From an uncultured Corynebacterium sp. (GTDB lineage: Bacteria; Actinomycetota; Actinomycetes; Mycobacteriales; Mycobacteriaceae): 64,000 bases of DNA. Position numbers and translations under genes: made by a program. The notes under the pieces were generated by a model. The model had not been told where the DNA came from. It saw only the letters and a list, made by a program, of their open reading frames with translations, and searched no databases. Shown here one piece after another: positions 17,790-27,624 of the stretch. How positions within the stretch are numbered: position 1 is the stretch's first letter; each line of letters opens with the position of its first letter. The DNA lies in NCBI GenBank assembly GCA_943913645.1, contig CALTYZ010000005.1, forward strand, positions 37,870-101,869. Direction: 5' to 3'.

Positions 17790-18320
17790 ATGTCTGCCCA
17801 CTGCAATATCTATTACGCCTCGTACTACGGGTCTACCCAGCAATACGCTGATGCGTTGGCGCAGCGGTTGGGCACCGCCGCGCAGCAGCTCCCAGCGCCG
17901 AGTACAGTCTCTGCTGATGCCAGCGTTGGTCCCATCGTCGTGCTTGCGCCAGCCCACGGGCCTATGCACGACGGTGTGAAGTTCGTGCTTGCGCTCGACG
18001 CTGAAATCATGCGCGCCCGACCCATTGCCGTGGTTACCGTGGGTATGACACTTGACGAGGAAGCAGTTTCTAAAGACGCCAGCGCCGATTTACTTGGGCC
18101 ACGCGCTGACCACGTGGCCCGCTTCTACGTACCGGGGCGGATGAACTACTCCGAGCTATCCGGTGCGCACAAAACCGTGATGGCGGGCATCATCGGTGCG
18201 CTACGACTCAAACCCCGCAAATCCGCCAATGAGCGCAACATGATCGACACCTACGGCAAAGACATCGACCGCGTGGACCTTAGCCGTCTTGATTCGGTGG
18301 TGGAGTGGGTGCGGGGGTGA
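17790..18320 (+). CDS. Flavodoxin-like protein, copy 1
   Basis: A 176-residue protein that starts IYYASYYGSTQQYADALAQRL, the FMN phosphate-binding loop pattern of flavodoxins and HemG-type oxidases (xxYxSxxGxTxxxA). VVLAPAHGPMHDGVKFV corresponds to the second flavin loop. The C-terminus (KPRKSANERNMIDTYGKDIDRVDLSRLDSVVEWV) resembles flavodoxin-domain proteins such as protoporphyrinogen oxidase HemG, but the actual reaction is unknown. The paralogue at 35459-35989 has the same length, 176 residues. Confidence 0.75.
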   Translation: MSAHCNIYYASYYGSTQQYADALAQRLGTAAQQLPAPSTVSADASVGPIVVLAPAHGPMHDGVKFVLALDAEIMRARPIAVVTVGMTLDEEAVSKDASADLLGPRADHVARFYVPGRMNYSELSGAHKTVMAGIIGALRLKPRKSANERNMIDTYGKDIDRVDLSRLDSVVEWVRG

Positions 18321-18386
18321 TGACGGGGCTGCTTTGTATACCGGCGGCCAGACCATCCAGTCTCCACTTTGAACGACAATGCTCGT

Positions 18387-19235
18387 TTAGAGAAGGTCGA
18401 GCAAACCGGAAACTGCTTGCTCTCCCAAGATTTTCGCCGCGCTGGCAGCTAGCGCATGAAGGATATCTCTTACCCAGTTCGGCCCCTGACGATCCATCTG
18501 CCGTTTAATTAGCGAAATTTGTTCGAGCAGATCTTTCTGTTCTTGTTCGGATATTTGCGCCGATTTAACAGTCGCGCGGAGAGCCTCCAGTTCGCGAACT
18601 ATCTCCTCACCACCGAAGCCAGTCGAGGTCTGCGAATGCATTGTGCCGACTTGACTCCCCACTGCTTGGTTACCAATTGTTTGCTGGCCGTAGTTGTTAG
18701 CTGTGATGTTCGTAGTAACTTGTCCGCTGGGCTGACTCTGCTCGATGCTCATACCGTTCCGGTAAAGATTGTTTCCGCTGCTCGTGAGCTCGGCCCGTGT
18801 CATCCCTCCTCCGAAGCTCTCAGTCGCGATGATGAAGCCTCCGTCCTTTAGCTCTTGCGCGGCTTGCTTAACTTCCGCCTCGGTCAGCGTACCGTCGAAG
18901 TCGTTGGCTAGAGGAGTTTCTAAGAGTCCGGACGGGGCAGCCGACTGCTGGTTGTGCAGCCACTCAAGCACTCGGCGCTGCGCTAACGATGGGCGGTATT
19001 TGCGTTTAATAGAATCCGCCATTACTCTGCCTCCAGTTGTCAGGTAGAAAGAGTAAGCGCCCGAAATATCTTGAGTATTTGGGTTGATGAAGTCGGCATT
19101 GACGAGCTCGTCGTAGACACCCCGGACCTGGTCCGGTTGAAGTACTTCCTCTGGTATTTGCGTTTGTGGGATTGATTGATGGGGCTGATCGGCTAGCCAT
19201 CGGAGGACTCTCTCCGCTTGAAATGTAATAGACAC
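18387..19235 (-). CDS. Unknown protein with tandem winged-helix-like N-terminal regions
   Basis: Not recognised as a named family. The 282-residue product has two similar N-terminal units of ~75 residues, beginning ERVLRWLADQ and RRVLEWLHNQ, each ending with a TTGGRVMAD or SSGNNLYRNG-type wing, so two winged-helix domains are plausible. A short Asn/Gly/Gln-rich linker (TANNYGQQTIGNQAVGSQVG) leads to a predicted coiled coil (about 205-245) and a small hydrophobic C-terminus. This layout occurs in accessory proteins next to defence genes. GTG start, GGAG six bases upstream; AT-rich promoter region TATTTATATAGG just before. Divergent from the SNF2 helicase gene. Confidence 0.6.
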   Translation of the reverse strand: MSITFQAERVLRWLADQPHQSIPQTQIPEEVLQPDQVRGVYDELVNADFINPNTQDISGAYSFYLTTGGRVMADSIKRKYRPSLAQRRVLEWLHNQQSAAPSGLLETPLANDFDGTLTEAEVKQAAQELKDGGFIIATESFGGGMTRAELTSSGNNLYRNGMSIEQSQPSGQVTTNITANNYGQQTIGNQAVGSQVGTMHSQTSTGFGGEEIVRELEALRATVKSAQISEQEQKDLLEQISLIKRQMDRQGPNWVRDILHALAASAAKILGEQAVSGLLDLL

Positions 19236-19639
19236 TGTCGTACTCCTATATAAATAGTGGCGAATATAAGAATTAAATTAATTTTAGCTCGAATCGATTC
19301 AACTTTCACAGGTGGACTGGAGTTTCGCACCCTCTCGGATTTGGTCTACTGCCAGGCCATTGGAAAATTGAGGTTTGGTTGCCCGGCAGTCTGCTCCTAG
19401 CTCTTTCGGTAGTACAGGTCGCGAGGCTTCTCATCCTGCAGGCTCGATTCAGGATGCGGCGCACCAGGGTTTGGTGACACAACTTGAGCTTGTGGTGAGC
19501 CTGTCGGGGCTCGAAGAGCGCTTAGGGTTTGGTAAAGGCGCTGCTCACGACCTTATGGAGTGGTGTGACGGGCTCGATGTCCCCCACTGAACCCCCTGAA
19601 ATCTAATGTTCTAGCCAGGTTGAACTAAACTTCCTTTAT
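19236..19639. other. Divergent intergenic region before the defence block
   Basis: About 400 bp, very AT-rich at the left end (promoter of the minus-strand gene). A 71-codon frame from a TTG at 19375 ends at 19590; its second half looks coding-like but has no clear Shine-Dalgarno sequence, and I do not call it. The promoter of the helicase gene should lie at the right end. Confidence 0.5.
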
Positions 19640-22513
19640 ATGTCAATCCCGGTTATTCACACGCATAACCAAGCTGAGGCTCAATCCCTGTACGCGCCGG
19701 GGCTCATGGTCAAGGTCCGCGATGAACTCTGGCTGATCACCCACGTCACGCAATCAGTCGATGGCTACCTGTTGAAGGTCCGCGGCATCTCCGACTATGT
19801 CCGCGACACCACGGCGAGCTTCTACACCGCACTCGATGAGGTCGAGGTGTTTGACCCGGCGAAAGTTGAGGTGGTGCCCGATCTCTCCCCCGGCTACCGC
19901 ACGACGCGTCTGTGGTTGGAGACCACGCTGCGCCAAACTCCGATCCCGCTGTACCAAGAAGAGCTCTCAGTTGCAGACCAGATGCTCATGGATCCGCTTG
20001 ACTATCAGCTCACGGCGGTGCGAAAGGCGCTCAGCAGCGACAATCTGCGCCCCCGGATCCTAATTGCCGATGCCGTGGGCTTGGGCAAAACGCTTGAGAT
20101 CGGCATGATCCTATCCGAGCTAGTCCGCCGCGGCCGTGGTGATCGGATTTTGGTGGTTACCCCGAAACACATCATGGAGCAGTTCCAGCAGGAAATGTGG
20201 TCGCGGTTTGCCATTCCGCTGGTGCGCCTGGACTCGGCAGGCATTCAGCGGGTGCGCCGTATCCTTCCGGCAAGCCGCAACCCGTTCACCTACTTCAATC
20301 GGGTCATCGTGTCACTGGATACGCTCAAAAGCGACAAGTACCGCGCACAGTTAGAAAAGGTGCGTTGGGACGTGGTGGTGATGGATGAGATCCACAACGC
20401 CACCAACGTGGGCACGTTGAACAATGAGCTTGCCCGCACCCTTGCCCCCACCACTGAGGCGCTGCTACTTGCCTCCGCCACGCCGCATAATGGCGACCCG
20501 GAAAGCTTCAAGGAAATTCTGCGCCTGCTTGACCCAACGGCAGTGATGCCGAACGGGGAGATCGACAAAGAGGCCGTGTCCAGGCTGCTGATTCGTCGCC
20601 ATCGCCACAGTGAGGAAGTCGCAAGCGTTGTTGGTGAGCAATGGGCAGAACGCAAACCACCGTTGAATATCCCGGTGGTGGCATCGGCGGAGGAAAACGC
20701 GGTCGCTGGTGAGCTCGAACATACCTGGATCCACCCCGCCGGTGGCCAGAACCCGGCAAACGCCCAGCTTTTGCCCTGGACTTTGGTGAAGGCCTTTCTT
20801 TCGTCTCCCGCAGCACTTGATGAGACGATCACGAACTGCCTTAAACGCCTGCCCACCTCGGCCACTGCGGAGCGGGCCGCGCTTGAACGCTTGAAAAAGC
20901 TCAATGACGCCCTCACGCCGCGAAACTCGAACAAGTATGCGGCGTTGGTGAACTACTTGAAGGAGATCGGCGTCGCAAAGCAGAGCGATACGCGCGTGGT
21001 CGTGTTCTCGGAGCGTGTGGCAACGTTGCACTGGTTGCGTGAGCAGCTGCAAAAAGATTTGCAGCTGTCGGCTGCGGCGGTCCAAGTCATGCATGGTGGT
21101 CTCAGTGATGAGGAGCAGATGCGGCTTGTAGACGAATTCCGCCGCACCGATGCAAAACTACGCGTGCTCATCACTGGCGACGTCGCCTCCGAGGGCGTGA
21201 ACCTGCACACGCTGTGCCACCACCTGGTGCACTACGACATCCCGTGGTCCCTGATCCGCATTCAGCAACGCAACGGGCGGGTGGATCGCTACGGCCAAAC
21301 TGAGCAGCCGCAGATCACCGCACTGCTGCTTGACACGCAGCAGGGTGGCTATGTGGGTGAGCTGCACGTGTTGGCCAAGCTCATCCAGCGTGAGCATGAA
21401 GCCCATGAGGTGCTGGGTGATGTCGGATCGCTCATTGGCAAACACACCATCCACGGTGAGGAAGATGAGATACGCAAGGTCATTCAAAACCAGGCGTTTT
21501 TTGAAGACGTGGTGAAATCCCCCGAGGAGCTCGCCACTGAAACTGCGACTGACGATGCGGAGCTGATTGAGCAGTGGATGGCCGGATTCGGGCTCGACGG
21601 TGATGCGGCAGACGATGCTTTGCCTGCCGACGTAGCACAGGCAACGAGCCTGTACGCCTCCGAGATCGACTACCTGGAAGACGCGCTGAGCGAGGCATTC
21701 CACGCCGCCCCGGAAAAAGAACTGGCTGCCGGTGGGGTGGGCTATGTCCGCCACCCGAACCAGGTGGCTGAGCTGACACCGCCGGAGGATCTGCACCGCC
21801 GCCTAGAGGTGCTCCCCCAGGATTACCTGGCGGACAGGAAGGTGCGCGAGCGCTTCCAATTAGCTACCAATACCGATGTCGGTGCTGAGGTGATGCGCCG
21901 CGCACGCACTGGATATGACGATTCCACCTGGCCAACAGCCCACTTTCTAGGCCCGCTGCACCCGGTGACAGATTGGGCCACCGACCGGGCGTTAGCCTCA
22001 TTATCTGCCGGGCAGATTACTGCCATTGAGGGCAGCGTGGAGATGCCGACGGTGCTGCTGATGGCCACGCTGACCAATAAACGCGGCCAGGTGGTATCGC
22101 GCGCGTTTGTGGCGGTGGCAAACGGTTTTCTCCCCCAGGACGTGCCAGATCCTATTGCCTGGCTGCGCGAGGTAGGACTTACCGAGGATGCCATCAACCC
22201 GGCAACACTGACGCTGCCCGCCAACGCGCAGGAGTTCATTGAACAGTCCGTGCAGGTAGCCAGTGGGCAACTGCAGCTGTTGATGACGGCCGCGCGCGCC
22301 TACGTCCACGACCGTGTGGGCCATTGGCTGCAGCGCGCCAGCGAGTGGGAGAAAGCGAAAACGAAAACGAGCACCACTGCCCGCGTTGGGCGCTCAGCCA
22401 CGCTGATTGATCAGGAACGAGCGTTGATCACCTCGCTTGAACCGGACCGGGAGCTCATCCGCCCGCTCGTGCTCATCCTGCCCCACACCGCCAACCCGAA
22501 CAGCGAGGTGTAA
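19640..22513 (+). CDS. SNF2-like helicase, DISARM DrmD-type
   Basis: A 957-residue SF2 helicase. Motif I is ILIADAVGLGKTLEIG, motif II VVMDEIHNAT, motif III ASATPHNG, and the second RecA domain has VVVFSERVATLHWL, ITGDVASEGVNLH and IRIQQRNGRVDRYGQT. This combination is the SNF2 branch seen in DrmD of class 1 DISARM and related helicase-methylase islands. A C-terminal region of ~450 residues follows with no motif I recognise. The methyltransferase ATG starts 5 bases after the stop, so the pair forms an operon. In DISARM the SNF2 helicase is an accessory factor of a restriction-like antiphage machine; by analogy it should act on unmodified incoming DNA. Family sure, system assignment inferred. 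Confidence 0.85.
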   Translation: MSIPVIHTHNQAEAQSLYAPGLMVKVRDELWLITHVTQSVDGYLLKVRGISDYVRDTTASFYTALDEVEVFDPAKVEVVPDLSPGYRTTRLWLETTLRQTPIPLYQEELSVADQMLMDPLDYQLTAVRKALSSDNLRPRILIADAVGLGKTLEIGMILSELVRRGRGDRILVVTPKHIMEQFQQEMWSRFAIPLVRLDSAGIQRVRRILPASRNPFTYFNRVIVSLDTLKSDKYRAQLEKVRWDVVVMDEIHNATNVGTLNNELARTLAPTTEALLLASATPHNGDPESFKEILRLLDPTAVMPNGEIDKEAVSRLLIRRHRHSEEVASVVGEQWAERKPPLNIPVVASAEENAVAGELEHTWIHPAGGQNPANAQLLPWTLVKAFLSSPAALDETITNCLKRLPTSATAERAALERLKKLNDALTPRNSNKYAALVNYLKEIGVAKQSDTRVVVFSERVATLHWLREQLQKDLQLSAAAVQVMHGGLSDEEQMRLVDEFRRTDAKLRVLITGDVASEGVNLHTLCHHLVHYDIPWSLIRIQQRNGRVDRYGQTEQPQITALLLDTQQGGYVGELHVLAKLIQREHEAHEVLGDVGSLIGKHTIHGEEDEIRKVIQNQAFFEDVVKSPEELATETATDDAELIEQWMAGFGLDGDAADDALPADVAQATSLYASEIDYLEDALSEAFHAAPEKELAAGGVGYVRHPNQVAELTPPEDLHRRLEVLPQDYLADRKVRERFQLATNTDVGAEVMRRARTGYDDSTWPTAHFLGPLHPVTDWATDRALASLSAGQITAIEGSVEMPTVLLMATLTNKRGQVVSRAFVAVANGFLPQDVPDPIAWLREVGLTEDAINPATLTLPANAQEFIEQSVQVASGQLQLLMTAARAYVHDRVGHWLQRASEWEKAKTKTSTTARVGRSATLIDQERALITSLEPDRELIRPLVLILPHTANPNSEV

Positions 22514-22518
22514 GCACC

Positions 22519-25500
22519 ATGGCTGCGTTCGATTCCATCCTCAATATTGACGAGTGGATCAGTGACCACTACTTCACCACCGATGAAGGCGAGTCCTTTA
22601 GCAAACGCGTCACGGCCAGGGCGAAAGAATGGGCCGCACTGGAGAAAGAAACCGGGACGCTATCGCCCATCAAGCGCCTGCAGCAGCACCGGGATACTTT
22701 GCAAACAGCGTTCGCCACCAGCGCAGACACAGCGGATGCAGCCACCACCGATGCTCTTGTGCGCACCGCATTCGGCTACGGCGCGCCCGTACCCAAGCAC
22801 TACACCCGCGCAGGCGAGCAATTCCACTACAACGCCTGGCACGGCAACGCCGGTACTGTCATTGTGATCAGCGCCGAGCCGGACGCGGCCGGGGAGGTCA
22901 CAGAAGCGGATCTGACCACCCTGCCCGTTGCAGGAGGTGTGAGCACTGAGGGAAAAGACCCGGAACCGGCCAAGGTGTCCAAGCTGGTGGGAGATCTTTT
23001 CCTCTCTGAGGATCCGCCAGAGTTCATCGTGGTGCTGGCGAGCACCTGGGTGCTTGTTGCAGAGCGCGAAACCTGGCCACTCGGGCGCTACCTTGCCATC
23101 AACCTGCAGCTTGCGGTTGAGCGCAACGATACAAAGAAGGCCGGTGAGCTTGAGCGCGTTGCCGTCATCCTGGCGCGGGAGAACCTCGAGCGCGCCGCGG
23201 ACGGCACCACCTGGTGGGCCCAAACCCGCGAGGAATCCCAACAGCACGCCGTGAAGGTCTCAGGTGATCTGCGCGACGCGGTGCGCGCCTCCATTGAGTG
23301 GATCGGCAATGATGTGCTTGCCCGCCGCCGCGAGCAGCACCTGCCTAATGACACTATCGACGGCAACGAGCTTGCCCACCAATCCCTGCGCTACCTCTAC
23401 CGCATCCTGTTTTTACTCTTCGCAGAAGCCTCCCCGGAGCTTGCAATCTTGCCCACGGGTGCCCCGGAATATGTTGCCGGCTACGGCCTGGACCGTTTGC
23501 GCGATCAGATTCTTAAGCCCCCGGTCACGGACAAAGCCCGCCACGGCACCCACCTCTACGACTCGCTGCAGCTGTTGTTCACCCAGGTCAACCACGGCCA
23601 CCACCCGCACGAAACAGCACACGCCGACCAGGACGCGCAAAATGAGGGGCTGACCTTTCGCAACCTCGAGGCAGACTTATTCAGCGCCCGGGCTACGTCG
23701 CTAATCGACGACGTCAAACTCTCCAACGAGGCACTGACCACAGTGCTGCAGAACCTGCTGTTATCCAAGGTCTCCGCTGGTAAAGACCGCGGCTTCATCT
23801 CCTATGCCACCCTCGGGGTGACTGAACTTGGCCAAGTCTATGAGGGGCTGATGTCCTACCACGGTTTCATCGCCCAAGAAGACCTCTACGAGGTCGCGCC
23901 GAAGGGGGACGCCACTAAAGGCAGCTGGGTAGTGCCAACCCGTGACGCCGACTCCGTTCCCTCGGACAGCTTCGTCATGGAAACCAGACCGATGGACGAA
24001 GGCGGCACTGCAAAAGTACGGCGCGAACACCCAGCAGGCTCCTTCGTCTTCCGCCAGTCCAGCCGAGACCGGGAACGCTCCGCCTCCTTCTACAGCCCGC
24101 AGGTGATCACAGAGTTCACCGTCGGCCAGGCCATTGACGTGCTCAAGGAAGAAGGCCGCATCACAACGTCCGAAGACGTGCTCAGCTTGACCATCTGCGA
24201 GCCTGCCATGGGCTCAGGTGCGTTCGCGGTTGAGGCTGTGCGCCAACTCGCAGAACTCTACCTCACCCTGCGCGAAACTGAGCTTGACCAGCAGGTTGAC
24301 CCGGAGATGCGCACCATCGAGATCCAGAAAATCAAAGCCCACATCGCACTCCACAAGGTCTACGGGGTGGATTTGAACCCCACCGCCGTGGAGCTCGCCG
24401 AAATCTCCCTGTGGCTTGACACCATGACAAGCCAACTCAAAGCCCCCTGGTTCGGCCTGCACCTGCGCCACGGCAACTCACTAATCGGCGCACTGCGCGC
24501 CACCTACTCGCCGACCCAACTGAACAAGCGCGGGTGGCTGACCGCCGTGCCGCGCCGGGAGCCAGTACACAACCTTGCTGCGGCGATTGATGCTGGTGAG
24601 CTGGGTGATACCAACATCGCCGGGCGCATTCACCAGTTTCTGCTTCCCTCTGCCACCTGGGGTGCTGCCGCTGATGCCAAGGACCTGAAGACCCTGGCGA
24701 GGGACGAGATAACCGCCATGAAGGCGTGGAGAAAGTCCGTCACCGGCAAACAGCCCACGAAGGAACAGACGAAGAAGCTGCTCAATCTTGCTGCGCGGGT
24801 GGAAAGCCTGTGGGCTATCACCCTGTCAAAGATGCGCATCGCCGAGGACCAGATCCGCCGCGACATTGACCTGTGGGGACGTACGAGCGAGCACACCGCG
24901 AACAACGTGCGCCGCGAGCAGATCGAACAAGAGCTCCTGCATGATCGCGCCGGCGCGTATCGTCGCCTGCGCCTTGCCATGGATGCGTGGAACGCGCTGA
25001 CCTTTTGGCCGCTTACTGCTACCAAGGAACTTCCGGATTTCGACGAGTGGATCTCCACCCTGACTGACCTCTTGGGCACCGACATCACCGCAAAAGATGC
25101 CAACCAAACCCGCCTTGGCACAGCATCTGACTGGGATGAGCTCGTCCGCCTGGAGCGCACGGAGATCGGCCTGTCCGGCGCCCGGGACATTGACACAGTC
25201 ATGGCCAACCACCCGTGGCTCGCCACCGCCGAGCAGGTGGCTAAAGAGCAGGCGTTTTTCCACTGGGACCTTGACTTCGCAGCCGTGTTCGCCCGTGGTG
25301 GCTTTGACTTGCAAGTAGGCAACCCGCCGTGGGTGCGCCCGCGCACTGACCTTGATGCTTTGTATTCCGAAGTCGATCCGTGGTTTTCCCTAGCCCATAA
25401 GCCGACGCAGGCTGTAAAGAACGCCCGCCGTACGCAGTGGAACGAGGATGAAGCCACCCGCGCAATTGTTTACCAGGGTCTCGGCGAATCCGTCGCCACT

Positions 25501-27108
25501 TCTGCTGTGCTCAGTGATGTCACCCGTTATCCGCACCTGGTTGGCCAGCAACCGGATCTATACCGCGGGTTCATGGAACGCACATGGGGCAATGCCTCCG
25601 CCGCCGGCGTCATCTCGCTCGTTCACCCGGAGTCGCACTTCACCGAGAAGAAGGCTGCTTCCCTGCGCCGCGGGGCGTATCTACGGTTGCGGCGCCACTG
25701 GCAGTTCATCAACTCGCTGTTCCTTTACGATGTGCACGATCTCGTGAGATATGGCGTTCACGTCTACGGGCCCGCCGAAGATGCGCCGAACTTCCGTCAT
25801 GCGACCTCGCTCTACCACCCATCAACAGTGGCCGAGTCGCTCAAGCACAACGGCTCTGGTGCCCTGCCCGGGTTTAAAGACGACAACGACAACTGGGATC
25901 TCCGGCCGCACCGGGATCGAATCCAAATCATTGATGAGGACACCTTGAAGGTGTGGCATTCGATTCTTGAGGATGACACCGTGCCGCACATCGAGTCACG
26001 CATGGTCTACACCGTCAACACCGCAGCAGCTGCTGTGTTGGAAAAACTGGCTGCTGCGCCCCGCATCCGCGAGCTCGGGCTGCAGTTTTCACGGGGTTGG
26101 GACGAGTCCATCGACAAGAAGAAGGGATACTTCGACACCGGCTGGGCCCACCCCGCCTCCTGGGACGACGTGATCCTGCAAGGCCCCCACCTCGGCGTAT
26201 CGACGCCCATGATCAAGCAACCCAACCCCACCCTCAAGCACAACCAAGATTGGTCCGAGGTCGACCTCGAGGCGATGCCCGCCGACTTCATCCCAGCAAC
26301 CGCCTTACAACCCGACCGGCAAGCAAAGCCGTCGTATGACGCGGACTACACGCATCACCTGCAGCCAGGTGGGCGCATTGCCGACCGGGATCAATTCCGA
26401 TTCGCATGGCGAAAGATGGCTGCCACTACCGGCTATCGAACTCTTTACCCGGCACTTATACCGATTGGTTCGGCTATATCCGGTGCAGCCATTAGCGGCA
26501 CGGCTTTGAGCGAGACCGCCATGACTGTGCTCACAGGAGCGTCCCTATCTGCGTTAGTCAGCGATTTCGTGGTTCGTGCCACCGGAGTAGCCAATATATA
26601 TGCGCAGACGATAGAGAGCCTGCCTTTTTCCGTTCGTGAAGATCTATCTTCGGTGCTGAAGGCGCTCTACCTCCGCCTCAATTGCCTCACTGAGGCGTAC
26701 GCACCGCTGTGGGAGGAGTTGATGAGTGAGGCATGGAGCGTCGATACGCCGCTGCGCAAAGACGAGGAGCGGCGTGCAGCGCAAGTAGAAATCGATGCGA
26801 TCGTGGCGTTGTCGCTGGGTGTGACGGCCGATGAGTTGTGCATGATCTATCGGACGCAGTTTCCGGTGATGCGCCGCTATGACCAGGAGGATCGGTTTGA
26901 TGCTAATGGCCGCAAGGTGCCGAAGGAGATCCTGAAGGCCGATGCGGTGCTGAAAGACGGGGCGCGGTTGTCGGAAGCGGATCGGACATGGACGCATCCG
27001 CAGTCGGGTGTGGAGTACGTCTTTGAGTATCCGTTTAGGCAGTTGGACCGGGAGGCGGATATGCGGGAGGCGTATAAGAGATTTGAAGGGATGGTCAACG
27101 AGTCATGA
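22519..27108 (+). CDS. Large N6-adenine DNA methyltransferase, PglX/DrmMI-like
   Basis: A 1529-residue class I methyltransferase of the Eco57I/PglX type. The SAM-binding motif I, ICEPAMGSGAFAVEAVRQ, is near residue 560, and the catalytic NPPW (LQVGNPPWVRPRTD) is near residue 935. Motif X/VI-like GVDLNPTAVELAEISLWLDTM lies between them. The ~370-residue spacing between motifs I and IV is long and holds a helical Lys/Arg/Glu-rich insert. The last 400 residues should contain target recognition; positions 26430-26690 there have lower GC and more A/T-ending codons than the flanks. It probably marks host DNA so that the partner helicases and nuclease spare it. The stop overlaps the next start (ATGA). 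Confidence 0.85.
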   Translation: MAAFDSILNIDEWISDHYFTTDEGESFSKRVTARAKEWAALEKETGTLSPIKRLQQHRDTLQTAFATSADTADAATTDALVRTAFGYGAPVPKHYTRAGEQFHYNAWHGNAGTVIVISAEPDAAGEVTEADLTTLPVAGGVSTEGKDPEPAKVSKLVGDLFLSEDPPEFIVVLASTWVLVAERETWPLGRYLAINLQLAVERNDTKKAGELERVAVILARENLERAADGTTWWAQTREESQQHAVKVSGDLRDAVRASIEWIGNDVLARRREQHLPNDTIDGNELAHQSLRYLYRILFLLFAEASPELAILPTGAPEYVAGYGLDRLRDQILKPPVTDKARHGTHLYDSLQLLFTQVNHGHHPHETAHADQDAQNEGLTFRNLEADLFSARATSLIDDVKLSNEALTTVLQNLLLSKVSAGKDRGFISYATLGVTELGQVYEGLMSYHGFIAQEDLYEVAPKGDATKGSWVVPTRDADSVPSDSFVMETRPMDEGGTAKVRREHPAGSFVFRQSSRDRERSASFYSPQVITEFTVGQAIDVLKEEGRITTSEDVLSLTICEPAMGSGAFAVEAVRQLAELYLTLRETELDQQVDPEMRTIEIQKIKAHIALHKVYGVDLNPTAVELAEISLWLDTMTSQLKAPWFGLHLRHGNSLIGALRATYSPTQLNKRGWLTAVPRREPVHNLAAAIDAGELGDTNIAGRIHQFLLPSATWGAAADAKDLKTLARDEITAMKAWRKSVTGKQPTKEQTKKLLNLAARVESLWAITLSKMRIAEDQIRRDIDLWGRTSEHTANNVRREQIEQELLHDRAGAYRRLRLAMDAWNALTFWPLTATKELPDFDEWISTLTDLLGTDITAKDANQTRLGTASDWDELVRLERTEIGLSGARDIDTVMANHPWLATAEQVAKEQAFFHWDLDFAAVFARGGFDLQVGNPPWVRPRTDLDALYSEVDPWFSLAHKPTQAVKNARRTQWNEDEATRAIVYQGLGESVATSAVLSDVTRYPHLVGQQPDLYRGFMERTWGNASAAGVISLVHPESHFTEKKAASLRRGAYLRLRRHWQFINSLFLYDVHDLVRYGVHVYGPAEDAPNFRHATSLYHPSTVAESLKHNGSGALPGFKDDNDNWDLRPHRDRIQIIDEDTLKVWHSILEDDTVPHIESRMVYTVNTAAAAVLEKLAAAPRIRELGLQFSRGWDESIDKKKGYFDTGWAHPASWDDVILQGPHLGVSTPMIKQPNPTLKHNQDWSEVDLEAMPADFIPATALQPDRQAKPSYDADYTHHLQPGGRIADRDQFRFAWRKMAATTGYRTLYPALIPIGSAISGAAISGTALSETAMTVLTGASLSALVSDFVVRATGVANIYAQTIESLPFSVREDLSSVLKALYLRLNCLTEAYAPLWEELMSEAWSVDTPLRKDEERRAAQVEIDAIVALSLGVTADELCMIYRTQFPVMRRYDQEDRFDANGRKVPKEILKADAVLKDGARLSEADRTWTHPQSGVEYVFEYPFRQLDREADMREAYKRFEGMVNES

Positions 27109-27616
27109 TCATCGACTTAGGAAAATTGGAGGCGTCAGACCTTAGCCGCACGATTTTTAGTGTCGACAAGGTTTTTGAAGAGCTTCACCGCACTCAACTG
27201 CAAATCGACCGGACCACGTTAAGTAGTGGTGGAGAAGTTCGTGCTGACGCGCTACATGGGTATCAACGGCGACTACTCGGCGATTTGAGGACCGAAGTAT
27301 TCGATATTTTCGACTGTCTTACGGCTCGCGGGCGCAATAGATCTATAGAAGCTGTTCTTCTCCCGCCAAACCCCCGTGACTACTGCGACCACATAAGTTC
27401 TTCGGATGTATTTGATTTCGTCGAACGAAGCGGGATTCCAATCTACGGAGTACCTAGGGGAGAAATCGCTGCGCAACTCATTGAGGCGGACACAATCCAG
27501 AAGCGGCGATCTCTGCTAAACAGGTATTCTTCCCAGATTCTTGATGATTGCGAAACTGCAATCGCTACAGCGAAAGCGAACTCAGTCGCAAAGCTTCGAC
27601 CCTTTGTGGAGGAGGC

Positions 27617-27624
27617 GTTAGAAG
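27617..27624. repeat. IS6100 target-site duplication, left copy
   Basis: GTTAGAAG directly abuts the left inverted repeat and is identical to the right copy. A perfect 8-bp duplication is normal for IS6-family insertion. Confidence 0.95.

Noticed and set aside
19375..19590. 71-codon frame with TTG start before the SNF2 helicase
   Set aside because: Coding-like in part, but TTG start without ribosome-binding site and no recognisable motif; left as intergenic.
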